A stretch of DNA of 64,000 nt from positions 124,001 through 188,000 of the forward strand of contig NZ_QFWT01000001.1 in NCBI RefSeq assembly GCF_003144035.1. The letters are read 5' to 3'. A model generated the notes under the pieces. It was not told where the DNA came from. It did not search any database and was given only the letters and a program-made list of their open reading frames with translations. This DNA is from Vibrio albus. GTDB lineage: Bacteria; Pseudomonadota; Gammaproteobacteria; Enterobacterales; Vibrionaceae. A program made the translations under genes and the position numbers. Each line of letters opens with the position of its first letter. The stretch's first letter is position 1. This document shows, piece after piece, positions 38,161 to 45,127 of the stretch.

Positions 38161-38289
38161 GGCAGTCACCACCTCCTTGTGTCATTCACTGTCATCCCGA
38201 CAAGTATAGACAAAGATCGCCATCTTTGTTGTCTTTCAGACAATGTAATGTCGCATAACTGCTTGTTTGAGCGCCAAAATAAAGCAACC

Positions 38290-38306
38290 TGCACCTCTGC
38301 TGTGCA
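38290..38306 (+). promoter_or_regulatory. Putative NtrC binding site
   Basis: TGCACCtctgCTGTGCA matches the NtrC consensus TGCACC-N4-TGGTGCA at all but two positions (GCAC-N7-GTGC). It lies ~75-90 bp upstream of the sigma-54 promoter below, a normal enhancer distance. Confidence 0.55.
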
Positions 38307-38378
38307 CAAATAGGCATAGTAAGCACCTAGCTTTCACTCGCCCTATTAAAAATCAATAAGTTAGAATGGATGCACTAT

Positions 38379-38395
38379 TTGGCATGTAATTGGCA
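38379..38395 (+). promoter_or_regulatory. Putative sigma-54 promoter
   Basis: TTGGCATGTAATTGGCA has GG (38381-38382), exactly ten bases, then GC (38393-38394). Compared with TTGGCACG-N4-TTGCA it deviates at two positions. Predicted start of transcription near 38406. Confidence 0.65.
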
Positions 38396-38405
38396 TTAGT
38401 AGAAG

Positions 38406-38474
38406 TGATACATTCTCGTTCTGCTTTCGTTAGGCATTCACGCCTTCTTCGCTTATTGAAGAAGGCGTTTTTTT
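38406..38474 (+). ncRNA. Candidate sigma-54-dependent small RNA with Rho-independent terminator
   Basis: From the predicted start to the end of the T-run is ~69 nt. The 3' end is a perfect 10-bp hairpin CGCCTTCTTC-gcttatt-GAAGAAGGCG (38441-38467) followed by seven T. No plus-strand gene precedes it, so the terminator is unexplained otherwise. The transcript has no ORF with a Shine-Dalgarno. The unpaired 5' part (~38410-38440) would be the target-binding region. It does not resemble Qrr, Spot 42 or GlmY as I know them. Confidence 0.55.
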
Positions 38475-38527
38475 ATATATGTAGAGAAGATATCTGAACC
38501 GGAGAAAATAAAGGAAGGGTAAAATGC

Positions 38528-39556
38528 TTAATCGTAGACTATCTGATCTTCTTCGTAGCGGGTTTCCACTTTGCAGACCATCAATGCCGCACGCTGACCA
38601 ATGGCAACCTTATCATTCGCAAACACAACGGCTTCATCATCACTCTTAGCAAAAAGCAGCTTCTCACCATCATGACCCAACACCTGACCATGCTCAAACG
38701 TGGTGAAATTCTCTACATCCTGAGCAAAATTAAACCCAAAATCTTCGCTCATTCGCTTAATGGTCTGAGTTACCCGGTACGTCTCAATTGGCTGTTCCTC
38801 AAGGTGACTAAGTTCTGCCGTTATCAACCCTCTCAACGCCAGTTCAAAGCTTGTCAGTTTGATTAAATCATTCTGCCCGAGAGGAGCCACTCTCCCCAGC
38901 TCTACCGTTAAGGCCTGAGCACCAAAATGCTCTGCGCTGAACCAGCTAAAAGTACTGGCAGGTGCGTTGGCCAGTAATACCGCTTCGACAGCCCCTTTCT
39001 GAAGAAAAGAGATAAGCTCGCGGCTACGGGTTGGCTTCTTCACCTTAGGGCTAACTGCAAACGTGTAGTGATGAGATTGACGAATGGACGAATGCATATC
39101 CAGGTGCCAGCGGTTAGATTCCGGAACCGATTCAAAAAATCCCTGAACCACAGATTTTAATACCTGCGATATCTGCATTTCTTTGCTCTGTTCCTTTTGC
39201 TCCTTATTAAAAAGGCGATTCAGGTTCTCATCGATATAACGAGAATGCTGAGCCGTCGCTTCCGGATGACACAGCATAAAAAGACAGTGCTCTTTTACTG
39301 CTACGGTTTCATTAAGGATATCCGCCAAAATCAGATCAAGCAGTTCCATCGGTGCCGTTTCATCACCATGAATACCGGCCGAAAGAATAATATGCTTAGT
39401 CTCTTCCGTTACTCTGGGAGGTACCACCTCAACCAGTCCCCGGCCGAGAACGTTAACACAAGCACCCGAGCTAAGTTGCATTTGCCCCGGATGAATATCC
39501 CTATCCAGTACTAATGCATCATATAGGAATGATTGACGAAACAGCGGATCTACCAT
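38528..39556 (-). CDS. astE: AstE, succinylglutamate desuccinylase
   Basis: 342 residues, zinc carboxypeptidase-like. Last step of the AST arginine catabolic pathway: N-succinylglutamate to succinate and glutamate. Zinc/active-site motifs: SAGIHGDETAPMELLDLI (~54-71, H-x2-E), DENLNRLFN (~108), WHLDMHSSIRQSHHY (~146-160), LTVELGRVAPLG (~214). Other ast genes are not next to it. Its upstream side is the prophage junction. Confidence 0.94.
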   Translation of the reverse strand: MVDPLFRQSFLYDALVLDRDIHPGQMQLSSGACVNVLGRGLVEVVPPRVTEETKHIILSAGIHGDETAPMELLDLILADILNETVAVKEHCLFMLCHPEATAQHSRYIDENLNRLFNKEQKEQSKEMQISQVLKSVVQGFFESVPESNRWHLDMHSSIRQSHHYTFAVSPKVKKPTRSRELISFLQKGAVEAVLLANAPASTFSWFSAEHFGAQALTVELGRVAPLGQNDLIKLTSFELALRGLITAELSHLEEQPIETYRVTQTIKRMSEDFGFNFAQDVENFTTFEHGQVLGHDGEKLLFAKSDDEAVVFANDKVAIGQRAALMVCKVETRYEEDQIVYD

Positions 39557-39964
39557 TAATGACTCCTTTTTTAATTACGCAATCTTACCGTATGGTTCAC
39601 TTACCTTCCACTATCCACGGTGTAATTGGTTTTTAATATTTTAAAAGATAAAAGAGTTCTACCAAATAATTTCCTCAAAAATGTTAACGGTTTCTCATTT
39701 AACTCCTTCATTTACCTAAGTCATGGGATAGGATATTTCGCCTTTTACCTTGCGTACCCGAGTCCAACTATAGGATACTCCCCACGATGGGTATAAACAT
39801 AACCTGTATGAAATCACTACCAATATTGGAAAATCCATGAAAACCGAACACCAACCGACTTTTTTCTTCTTTGGTTCTGAGACCCTATTCGTAACTAATT
39901 GTAATTAATAAACTTTAAAAACAATGCGCTCTAATTTGGACGCAATTAGGACGCATTAATCACA
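39557..39964. other. Prophage left junction region with a short broken-looking ORF
   Basis: About 400 bp without an intact gene. It contains an ATG at 39838 with GGAAAA 3-4 nt upstream opening a 23-codon frame (MKTEHQPTFFFFGSETLFV, stop 39909). This could be the 5' stub of a host gene cut by integration. Tandem GGACGCA motifs occur at ~39938-39955. The att core cannot be defined without the right end. Confidence 0.35.
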
Positions 39965-39965
39965 C

Positions 39966-39993
39966 AAAAAAGGCCGCTTTTGCGACCCTTTTA
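39966..39993 (-). terminator. Terminator of the leftmost prophage gene
   Basis: Minus strand AAGGGTCGC-aaaa-GCGGCC followed by TTTTTT, ~20 nt beyond the stop at 40016. Confidence 0.7.
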
Positions 39994-40015
39994 CTTTAGG
40001 GTGGTGATAGCCAGC

Positions 40016-40201
40016 TCATCCATTCCTTGCTTTGAGCGTCTCTATCTCAATTAACCTCCTTGCAATTTTACCCACCTCTTCCATTCTTTTTATTAGCGCG
40101 TTTATCCCTTCGTGCTCCCCTACCAGTTCTGATGACAGGGCTAACACGGCTATGCTCGCCTCATCGGCGATGAATTCTAATTTTTGAATTTTATTATACA
40201 T
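40016..40201 (-). CDS. Small helical phage protein
   Basis: 61 residues, MYNKIQKLEFIADEASIAVLALSSELVG..., predicted all-helical, no motif. AAAGGT ~9 nt before the ATG and its own terminator support it as a gene. Loosely like the two other small acidic phage proteins at 43206 and 46382. Function unknown. Confidence 0.6.
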   Translation of the reverse strand: MYNKIQKLEFIADEASIAVLALSSELVGEHEGINALIKRMEEVGKIARRLIEIETLKARNG

Positions 40202-40425
40202 ACAACCTATACCTTTTTGACGTTGGCTTAAACTTCCAAATTAAGCTCAAACACGATAATTAACCATATGCACAATAGTGTCTATTGATATTTAGCCCAA
40301 TTTAACTAATTGGTTCGATTGGTGAACTTTGTTGTAAAACCAGTTCGATAACAGCCCCTGCCTTACTGGCGTAGCCGCATTAAAATGTGAGTAGGTGTAA
40401 CACAAGGGTTTAAGGCTGTTAATAA

Positions 40426-40725
40426 GTGCATCCAAAAGTGGTCTTCATCAGGCGAATATTAAGAGATCGGGGGATCTCCTATTCTCGTTTGTCTGAAATG
40501 ACAGAAATAGATGAGTCAAAATTGAAGCGGGTGCTATCCGGGAGACAACCTATGACGCTGGAAATGTGCGATAACCTGGCTGTCGCATTGAGCCTGAACG
40601 AAGTTGATAGCTGCGGCCTTGGGAATAGTGCCTCTGAGTTCTTACTGTTATGGGAACAGCTTGAGCCAGAACTGAAGTCGTCAATATTGTCTCTGGTTCG
40701 GGCTGTAGCGAAAGTAAAATCCTAA
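40426..40725 (+). CDS. XRE-type helix-turn-helix protein
   Basis: 99 residues from GTG 40426 (no good ATG nearby). HTH at ~18-50: ISYSRLSEMTEIDESKLKRVLSGRQPMTLEMCDNLAVAL, the Cro/CI layout. C-terminal helix (WEQLEPELKSSILSLVRAVAKV) suits dimerisation. Probable phage or accessory transcription regulator; it lacks the LexA-like peptidase of typical lambda-type repressors. Confidence 0.7.
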   Translation: MHPKVVFIRRILRDRGISYSRLSEMTEIDESKLKRVLSGRQPMTLEMCDNLAVALSLNEVDSCGLGNSASEFLLLWEQLEPELKSSILSLVRAVAKVKS

Positions 40726-40814
40726 CCCAGCCTAATTAACTCATGTGTACGGTTGTTTATCTCCAGAGCAGATAATAAACTGGATGCAGTTCAATAATAA
40801 TACTAAGGATAATT

Positions 40815-41264
40815 ATGAAACGTCTATTGGCTGTATGCGGGCTCGTTGCAATCTCTGGCTGTTCTACAACGATGAGCGATGAAGCTAGATATTTATCTGT
40901 CATAAGAGATGGCGGAGTAATTGCTACAATGAACTGCGAGCTGTTAGGGAATGCTACCGGGAATTCAACTATCTGGGGCGGCCCTGCTGGGTTGGATATA
41001 GCTATGGCTGATCTCAAAAATAATGCAGCGAAATATCCAAATGCTACCTCGATTCTCATTACTTACTCAAAGATGAATCCGATCTCGCAGATTGATGGGA
41101 AGGTGTATGACTGTTCAAATTACAAACCAGCCAAAATTGAGGTAGTAAAGTCGGCTAAGGCTGAAACAAATAAAGATATCGCCTCGCAATTTGAAAAAGC
41201 AAAAAAATGCCAGTCTAAAGGTGGTGTTTGGATTAACAATTCCTGCGTTATTTCTATCGAATAG
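40815..41264 (+). CDS. DUF4156-like lipoprotein
   Basis: 149 residues. Lipoprotein signal peptide with lipobox AISGC (Cys 16). The body has the DUF4156 pattern: MNCELLGNATGNSTIWGGPAG, AMADLKNNAAKYPNATSILITY, KVYDCS. The C-terminal ~45 residues (ETNKDIASQFEKAKKCQSKGGVWINNSCVI) contain a Cys pair. Likely an outer-membrane lipoprotein expressed from the lysogen (moron), with an unknown role. Confidence 0.75.
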   Translation: MKRLLAVCGLVAISGCSTTMSDEARYLSVIRDGGVIATMNCELLGNATGNSTIWGGPAGLDIAMADLKNNAAKYPNATSILITYSKMNPISQIDGKVYDCSNYKPAKIEVVKSAKAETNKDIASQFEKAKKCQSKGGVWINNSCVISIE

Positions 41265-41275
41265 TTCCTACCAGT

Positions 41276-41298
41276 AAAGCCCCATATAGCGGGGCTTG
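41276..41298. terminator. Bidirectional terminator between lipoprotein and HNH genes
   Basis: AAGCCCC-atata-GCGGGGCTT hairpin between converging genes, with modest T content on both sides. Confidence 0.7.
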
Positions 41299-41313
41299 AA
41301 ATCACCCATTTCA

Positions 41314-42039
41314 TTATCTTGTAACTGTGAAGCCTTTATGTTGATTATTGTGGCACTTGTAACACAAGGTAACTAAATTATTTATGTGATTACTACCGTG
41401 GCTTGATATGGGAATAATGTGATGAATATGCTTTTCTTCTGGTACTTTCCCACAAATATTGCACCGGTAACGATCTAAGTCTAAAACTTCCTTCCTCAAT
41501 TCCATCCAGTCCTGCTCGCTTGGCCTCATGGTAGCATTTTTGCCAGTTATGATTCCTTTGCTTGCAGCATTAATATATTTCACTCGATTACGACTGACTA
41601 ATTCAGATGAACCAGTAGCACCCGTATCGTAATTGATATAGCTAATTTCTTTTGGTCTGTTGTCATCCCCAGTCAAAAAAAGATGTTTAAGCTCTTCTTG
41701 TTTCTCCTTAACAAAATCCGTTGACATCTTCTCGACTAGGCTACCTATTTTGATTTCCTGTTCATTTATTCTTTTATGATTGATCAATGATTCAAAAAAA
41801 GTAGGTGTTTTTTTGATGCCGAGATCTCTTCTTGCTTTATCCTTAAAGTAAGCCATTTGTGATGGAAGATATTTGCTCTTTACATGCTCTTCTACTTTTT
41901 CATCAAACTCTTTTAATATGATATTTTGGTCTACATGAGTATTACTTAAAAAGTTTATACACCAAGGACATATTTTCAGCCTATCGGTGTTAAATCTCAA
42001 CTTTCGTTTGGCTGAGTTACATATCTCACACTTTTGCAT
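41314..42039 (-). CDS. HNH endonuclease with N-terminal zinc ribbon
   Basis: 241 residues. N-terminal CxxC pairs (C4/C7 in KCEICN and C24/C27 in ICPWCI) form a zinc ribbon. The C-terminal HNH domain is CNICGKVPEEKHIHHIIPISSHGSNHINNLVTLCYKCHNNQH (~195-235), with structural CxxC...CxxC and the catalytic HH. Phage HNH proteins serve in packaging or as homing or host-DNA nucleases; here it is isolated in the accessory left arm, so the role is open. Confidence 0.85.
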   Translation of the reverse strand: MQKCEICNSAKRKLRFNTDRLKICPWCINFLSNTHVDQNIILKEFDEKVEEHVKSKYLPSQMAYFKDKARRDLGIKKTPTFFESLINHKRINEQEIKIGSLVEKMSTDFVKEKQEELKHLFLTGDDNRPKEISYINYDTGATGSSELVSRNRVKYINAASKGIITGKNATMRPSEQDWMELRKEVLDLDRYRCNICGKVPEEKHIHHIIPISSHGSNHINNLVTLCYKCHNNQHKGFTVTR

Positions 42040-42100
42040 CGCATGCTCTCTCTATAAAAAATGGATCAATAAAATACATTATTCAACCAGCCTCACAACG

Positions 42101-42232
42101 ATGCCATCTGAGAATATGCAGAACATCACTATAGATGGGATTGACTATTTATCTGTGTATGTATATCTTTTAAGTGCACTGGCAAAATCTAGTGCCGGGA
42201 TTGGTACCCCGAATCGTTTATCAGGCGTATAA
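42101..42232 (+). CDS. Possible short ORF in the antirepressor leader
   Basis: 43 codons, MPSENMQNITIDGIDYLSVYVYLLSALAKS, ending GIGTPNRLSGV. There is no convincing Shine-Dalgarno. Its 3' half overlaps the conserved hairpins of the leader, and the homologous leader at 54.9 kb does not preserve the frame, so it may be non-coding or a relic. Confidence 0.3.
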   Translation: MPSENMQNITIDGIDYLSVYVYLLSALAKSSAGIGTPNRLSGV

Positions 42233-42258
42233 GACGCCAGCTTTCTGCTGGTTTTTTA
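42174..42258 (+). promoter_or_regulatory. Antirepressor leader 1: target hairpins and intrinsic terminator
   Basis: Hairpin GCACT/AGTGC, then CGGG-attggta-CCCCG whose loop displays the target box GATTGGTACC (42199-42208), then GGCGT/ACGCC overlapping the terminator CCAGC-tttct-GCTGG plus six T (42237-42257). The same three elements recur in order at 54.9 kb. The layout is that of a P4-type leader in which antisense RNA binding favours termination. Confidence 0.65.
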
Positions 42259-42285
42259 TTGCGTAAAATCAGCACACCTAAATTA

Positions 42286-42379
42286 TGGTGGGCTGGATGA
42301 GGCAGTCGAAAGGCTGGCCGTTTCCTGGTAGACGGTAGTACCAACCTTGTTCAGCTCACCACCCATAGATTGGTACCTA
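42286..42379 (+). ncRNA. C4/CI-like antisense RNA 1
   Basis: GGTGGGCTGGATGAGG (42288-42303) pairs with TTCAGCTCACC (42350-42360) and there is a GAAAG hairpin loop, matching the phage C4 antisense RNA family (P1/P7 c4). The antisense box GTACCAACC (42338-42346) is complementary to GATTGGTACC both upstream (42199) and just downstream (42368-42377). GGTGAGCT (42384-42391) before the kilA-N Shine-Dalgarno complements its AGCTCACC. Inference: represses the antirepressor in the lysogen. Confidence 0.75.
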
Positions 42380-42416
42380 TGAAGGTGAGCTTCTGATAAC
42401 TACCAGGAGTCTCATT

Positions 42417-43163
42417 ATGAACGCACTAACTATTCTTAACCAATCAGTACGAACCTGTAATAATCTTTTTTCTCTAAACGATCTCCACAAAGCTTCCGGC
42501 GCAAATCAGAGCCAAAAGCCTGCAAACTTTATTCGCTTAGAGTCAACTCAAGAATTGGTCGGTGAAATAAACCGTTGCTCAGATCTGAGCAACGCTCTAG
42601 AGGTTAATCGTGGCGGAAACAAACAAGGCACATGGGTCTGCAAAGAGCTAGTTTACGCCTATGCAATGTGGATTAGCGCTAAATTCCATCTTCAAGTTAT
42701 CAGAGCATTTGATTCGTTAGTATCTCAGCCCCTCACGCTAACCAGCGAGCAAAAGCTGAAAATCAGAAAGACAGTCGGAACTAAAGCAAAAAATGACGGC
42801 GAGAGCCATAAGCAAGTGTACATGGCCATCTATAACCACTTCAGCGTCAGTGAGTATGGCGATCTGCTTCAGTCGCAATTTGAGGAAGCTATCGACTTTA
42901 TTAACTCTCTCGATATCCGCCCTGCTCTACCATCATCGGATCATGTTCCGTTTTACTCTACCCGACTTATGTTGACCATTGAGAACGGGCAAGTAGTCCA
43001 TCAGAACCAGGTACCAAATGATGCCTTTGTGGTAACCAAGAACCGGATCTGCACCCTGCTTAGCGAGCCAGGACTTTTCTCTATTGATGAAATCGCGAAG
43101 ATTGCTCAGGTAGCACAATCCAGAATGATTGATATGGCAACTGGTTTGCCACGATTAAACTGA
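42417..43163 (+). CDS. KilA-N domain antirepressor-like protein
   Basis: 248 residues. N-terminal KilA-N DNA-binding domain (~1-100; FSLNDLHKASG..., GGNKQGTWVCKELVYAYAMWISAKFHLQVIRAF). Middle helical part (~105-165) resembles antirepressor C-terminal domains such as ORF6C. The last ~75 residues (YSTRLMLTIENGQVVHQNQVPNDAFVVTKNRICTLLSEPGLFSIDEI) are homologous to the C-terminus of the Rha-type protein at 54.0-54.6 kb. Translation from ATG 42417 with AGGAG; the leader pairs with C4-like RNA 1. Probable inducer of lytic growth. Confidence 0.85.
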   Translation: MNALTILNQSVRTCNNLFSLNDLHKASGANQSQKPANFIRLESTQELVGEINRCSDLSNALEVNRGGNKQGTWVCKELVYAYAMWISAKFHLQVIRAFDSLVSQPLTLTSEQKLKIRKTVGTKAKNDGESHKQVYMAIYNHFSVSEYGDLLQSQFEEAIDFINSLDIRPALPSSDHVPFYSTRLMLTIENGQVVHQNQVPNDAFVVTKNRICTLLSEPGLFSIDEIAKIAQVAQSRMIDMATGLPRLN

Positions 43164-43170
43164 TGAAGTC

Positions 43171-43194
43171 AGCCCCTCGATTGAGGGGCTTTTA
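43171..43194 (+). terminator. Terminator of the KilA-N gene
   Basis: AGCCCCTC-gatt-GAGGGGCT followed by TTT, 8 nt after the stop. Confidence 0.85.
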
Positions 43195-43205
43195 CATTTC
43201 CTACA

Positions 43206-43358
43206 TTACATTTCGTATTGCTTTATCAGCCTTAACACTTCCGGAACTGCATTATTATAAATGGCCATATCCATATCACTATCTTGATTTATTCTTAGCT
43301 GTAACAATGCCAGCACGCTTGCCAGTGCCCCTGCAATCTTGCTATTTGAGTTGGTCAT
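43206..43358 (-). CDS. Small acidic phage protein (50 aa)
   Basis: Starts MTNSNSKIAGALASVLALLQ and contains INQDSDMDMAIYNN; ATG at 43358 with AAGGGG 5 nt upstream. Similar in size and pattern (LL..I..DSD.D......E...L) to the 57-residue protein at 46382-46555, suggesting paralogy. The overlapping plus-strand frame lacks a Shine-Dalgarno. Function unknown. Confidence 0.65.
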   Translation of the reverse strand: MTNSNSKIAGALASVLALLQLRINQDSDMDMAIYNNAVPEVLRLIKQYEM

Positions 43359-43752
43359 ATTAACCCCTTGATTTTAAAATAAAATAAAGTTGTATAACGG
43401 CCGTTGTTTTTCGCTAGCAAACTCAGATTAACCAACTTTCCAAAACATCACAAGACCACAAAATCAGATAGAAACACACATCTTTACTAACAACGTTACT
43501 CAAATACCAATAAACAATGATTTGTTATGAATAAAAAACAACTTATATGGCAATAAGATTTATGATAATAAAAAACTAACCAAATGTTATATAAATAAAT
43601 ATTTATACAAAATATAACTTATCATAGTGCATAGCGCTTGATTAATCCAAAATAACTTTTATGACAAATACCAATAAGAAACAACTATTCAGGCTTTGTG
43701 ATTTTATCAATTTTGCGTAAAACCTCGGCGTTCACGCCGGGGATGAAAGCAA

Positions 43753-43800
43753 AAGTTGCAAAGCAACTTAAATAATTGCAAACTGTATGCATATACAGTT
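43753..43800 (+). promoter_or_regulatory. Palindromes upstream of tnpB
   Basis: AAGTTGC-aaa-GCAACTT (43753-43769) and AACTGTATGCATATACAGTT (43781-43800), an almost perfect 20-bp palindrome directly before the start, likely overlapping the tnpB promoter. Confidence 0.5.
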
Positions 43801-43814
43801 GGGGTTTTACATGC

Positions 43815-44915
43815 ATGACACAGCGAGCGTACAAATATCGCTTTTACCCGAATAAGGCACAGGCAGAAATACTAGAACAAACGTTCGGCTGTGTCCGGTT
43901 TGTCTATAATCGCACCTTGGCTTATTCCCAAGAGCAGTATGAACAGGGAAATAAGACCAACCTTTCTGACTGGAATAAAAACCTTACCGCACTTAAAAAG
44001 ACTCCTGAATTTAACTGGCTCAAAGCGGTATCCAGCGTCCCGTTACAACAAACCTTGAGACATTTGGATAAAGCCTTTAAAGCGTTCTTTAAGTCCGGAT
44101 TTGGGTATCCGAAATTTAAGTCTAAGCGCAATAAACAATCGGCTTGCTACATGGTAAATAGCTTTAAGTGGGATGCTGCGAACCAGACTTTCACACTGGC
44201 GAAGATGGAACGCCCACTTAAAATTAAGTGGTCACGTCACTTTACCGGAAAACCTACCTCGGCCTATGTATCGAAGACCAGTACAGGTAAATATTTCATT
44301 AGCATTTTGGTTAATGAAGACATACAACCATTACCGAAAGTGAATAAAACCGTAGGGATTGATGTTGGCATTAAAGATTTACTGGTCTGTTCGGATAACA
44401 CCACTTTTGGCAATCCACGAACATTGCAACGATTTGAGCGTAAACTTGCCAGAGCGCAACGCCAGTTAGCCAAGAAAAAGAAAGGCTCGAACAACTATCG
44501 CAAGCAAAAACTGGTGATAGCCAAAATTCACGAAAAAATAGCAAATATTCGCGCTGACTACACTCACAAACTCACCACTAAGTTGATCCGTGAAAACCAA
44601 ACTATCTGCTTAGAGTCCCTGAGAGTGAAAAACATGGTCAAAAACAAACGGCTGGCTAAACACATTCTCGATGCTAATTTTGGCGAGATAGACAGGCAGT
44701 TCGACTACAAAGCAACGTGGTATGGACGAACTATATCAAAAATAGATCAGTGGTTTCCGTCTTCAAAAATGTGTTCTGGTTGTGGCGCAATCTATGAAGG
44801 TAAATGGTCACTGGCTATTCGGGAATGGATATGCAGTTGCGGTCAACACAACCACCGTGACCATAATGCATCGGTGAATATAGAAGTAGAAGGACTGCGA
44901 TTACTTGCAGCCTAA
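43815..44915 (+). CDS. tnpB: TnpB, RNA-guided endonuclease of IS200/IS605
   Basis: 366 residues from ATG 43815 (MTQRAYKYRFYPNKAQAEIL); longer starts add unrelated residues. N-terminal OrfB domain (YKYRFYP...CVRFVYNRTL), RuvC-like nuclease with catalytic Asp in VGIDVGIKDLLV (~183), Glu in ICLESLRVKN (~267) and Asp in NHRDHNASVN (~348), and the zinc finger CSGC...CSCG (~320-342). All key residues are present, so it may be active. TnpB cuts empty target sites guided by an RNA from the element's right end, which promotes retention of the IS. Confidence 0.95.
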   Translation: MTQRAYKYRFYPNKAQAEILEQTFGCVRFVYNRTLAYSQEQYEQGNKTNLSDWNKNLTALKKTPEFNWLKAVSSVPLQQTLRHLDKAFKAFFKSGFGYPKFKSKRNKQSACYMVNSFKWDAANQTFTLAKMERPLKIKWSRHFTGKPTSAYVSKTSTGKYFISILVNEDIQPLPKVNKTVGIDVGIKDLLVCSDNTTFGNPRTLQRFERKLARAQRQLAKKKKGSNNYRKQKLVIAKIHEKIANIRADYTHKLTTKLIRENQTICLESLRVKNMVKNKRLAKHILDANFGEIDRQFDYKATWYGRTISKIDQWFPSSKMCSGCGAIYEGKWSLAIREWICSCGQHNHRDHNASVNIEVEGLRLLAA

Positions 44916-45048
44916 GAAATCAGTGGCGGTAGGGACTGCCGACACGCTAAACGCTTGTAAGAGGCGATGTAAGACGACAATCATTTAGCATGATTACGCA
45001 GTTTCCGACGACGACAAGAATCTCCGGCATTCATGCCGGTGTAGTTCA
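44916..45048 (+). ncRNA. Putative omega-RNA (TnpB guide RNA scaffold)
   Basis: The 3' flank of tnpB up to the right-end hairpin is non-coding and structured (GGCGGTAGGGACTGCC near 44933-44948; CCGGCAT/ATGCCGG at the end). By analogy with IS605-family elements the scaffold ends at the right end (~45048), and the bases beyond it serve as guide. Boundaries are inferred. Confidence 0.6.
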
Positions 45049-45127
45049 ACTCGTTACTGTGACTTAGCTCGCAGGTAAGCCGTTGTCCCGCAGTTATCCC
45101 CTGAAACTGTAGATAAGTTCATCATGA

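Larger units (their letters stand above)
43714..45050 (+). mobile_element. IS200/IS605-type element, tnpB only (IS1341-like)
   Basis: Left end carries the subterminal hairpin CCTCGGCGttcaCGCCGGGG (43723-43742). Right end carries CCGGCAT-tc-ATGCCGG (45024-45039) followed by TGTAGTTCAAC, as in IS605-family ends. There is no TnpA, so it needs a TnpA in trans. No terminal inverted repeats or target duplication, as expected for this family. Exact cleavage positions are approximate. Confidence 0.8.

Noticed and set aside
38406..38474. Qrr-type quorum-sensing small RNA
   Set aside because: The sigma-54 promoter and terminator are suggestive, but the length and sequence do not match the conserved Qrr core, and luxO is not adjacent.
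39557..40015. tRNA gene as prophage attachment site
   Set aside because: No cloverleaf or CCA-ending tRNA sequence is visible near the left junction.
43163..43363. 66-codon plus-strand frame after the KilA-N gene
   Set aside because: It starts inside the KilA-N stop and runs through its terminator; the minus-strand 50-residue frame has the better ribosome-binding site.
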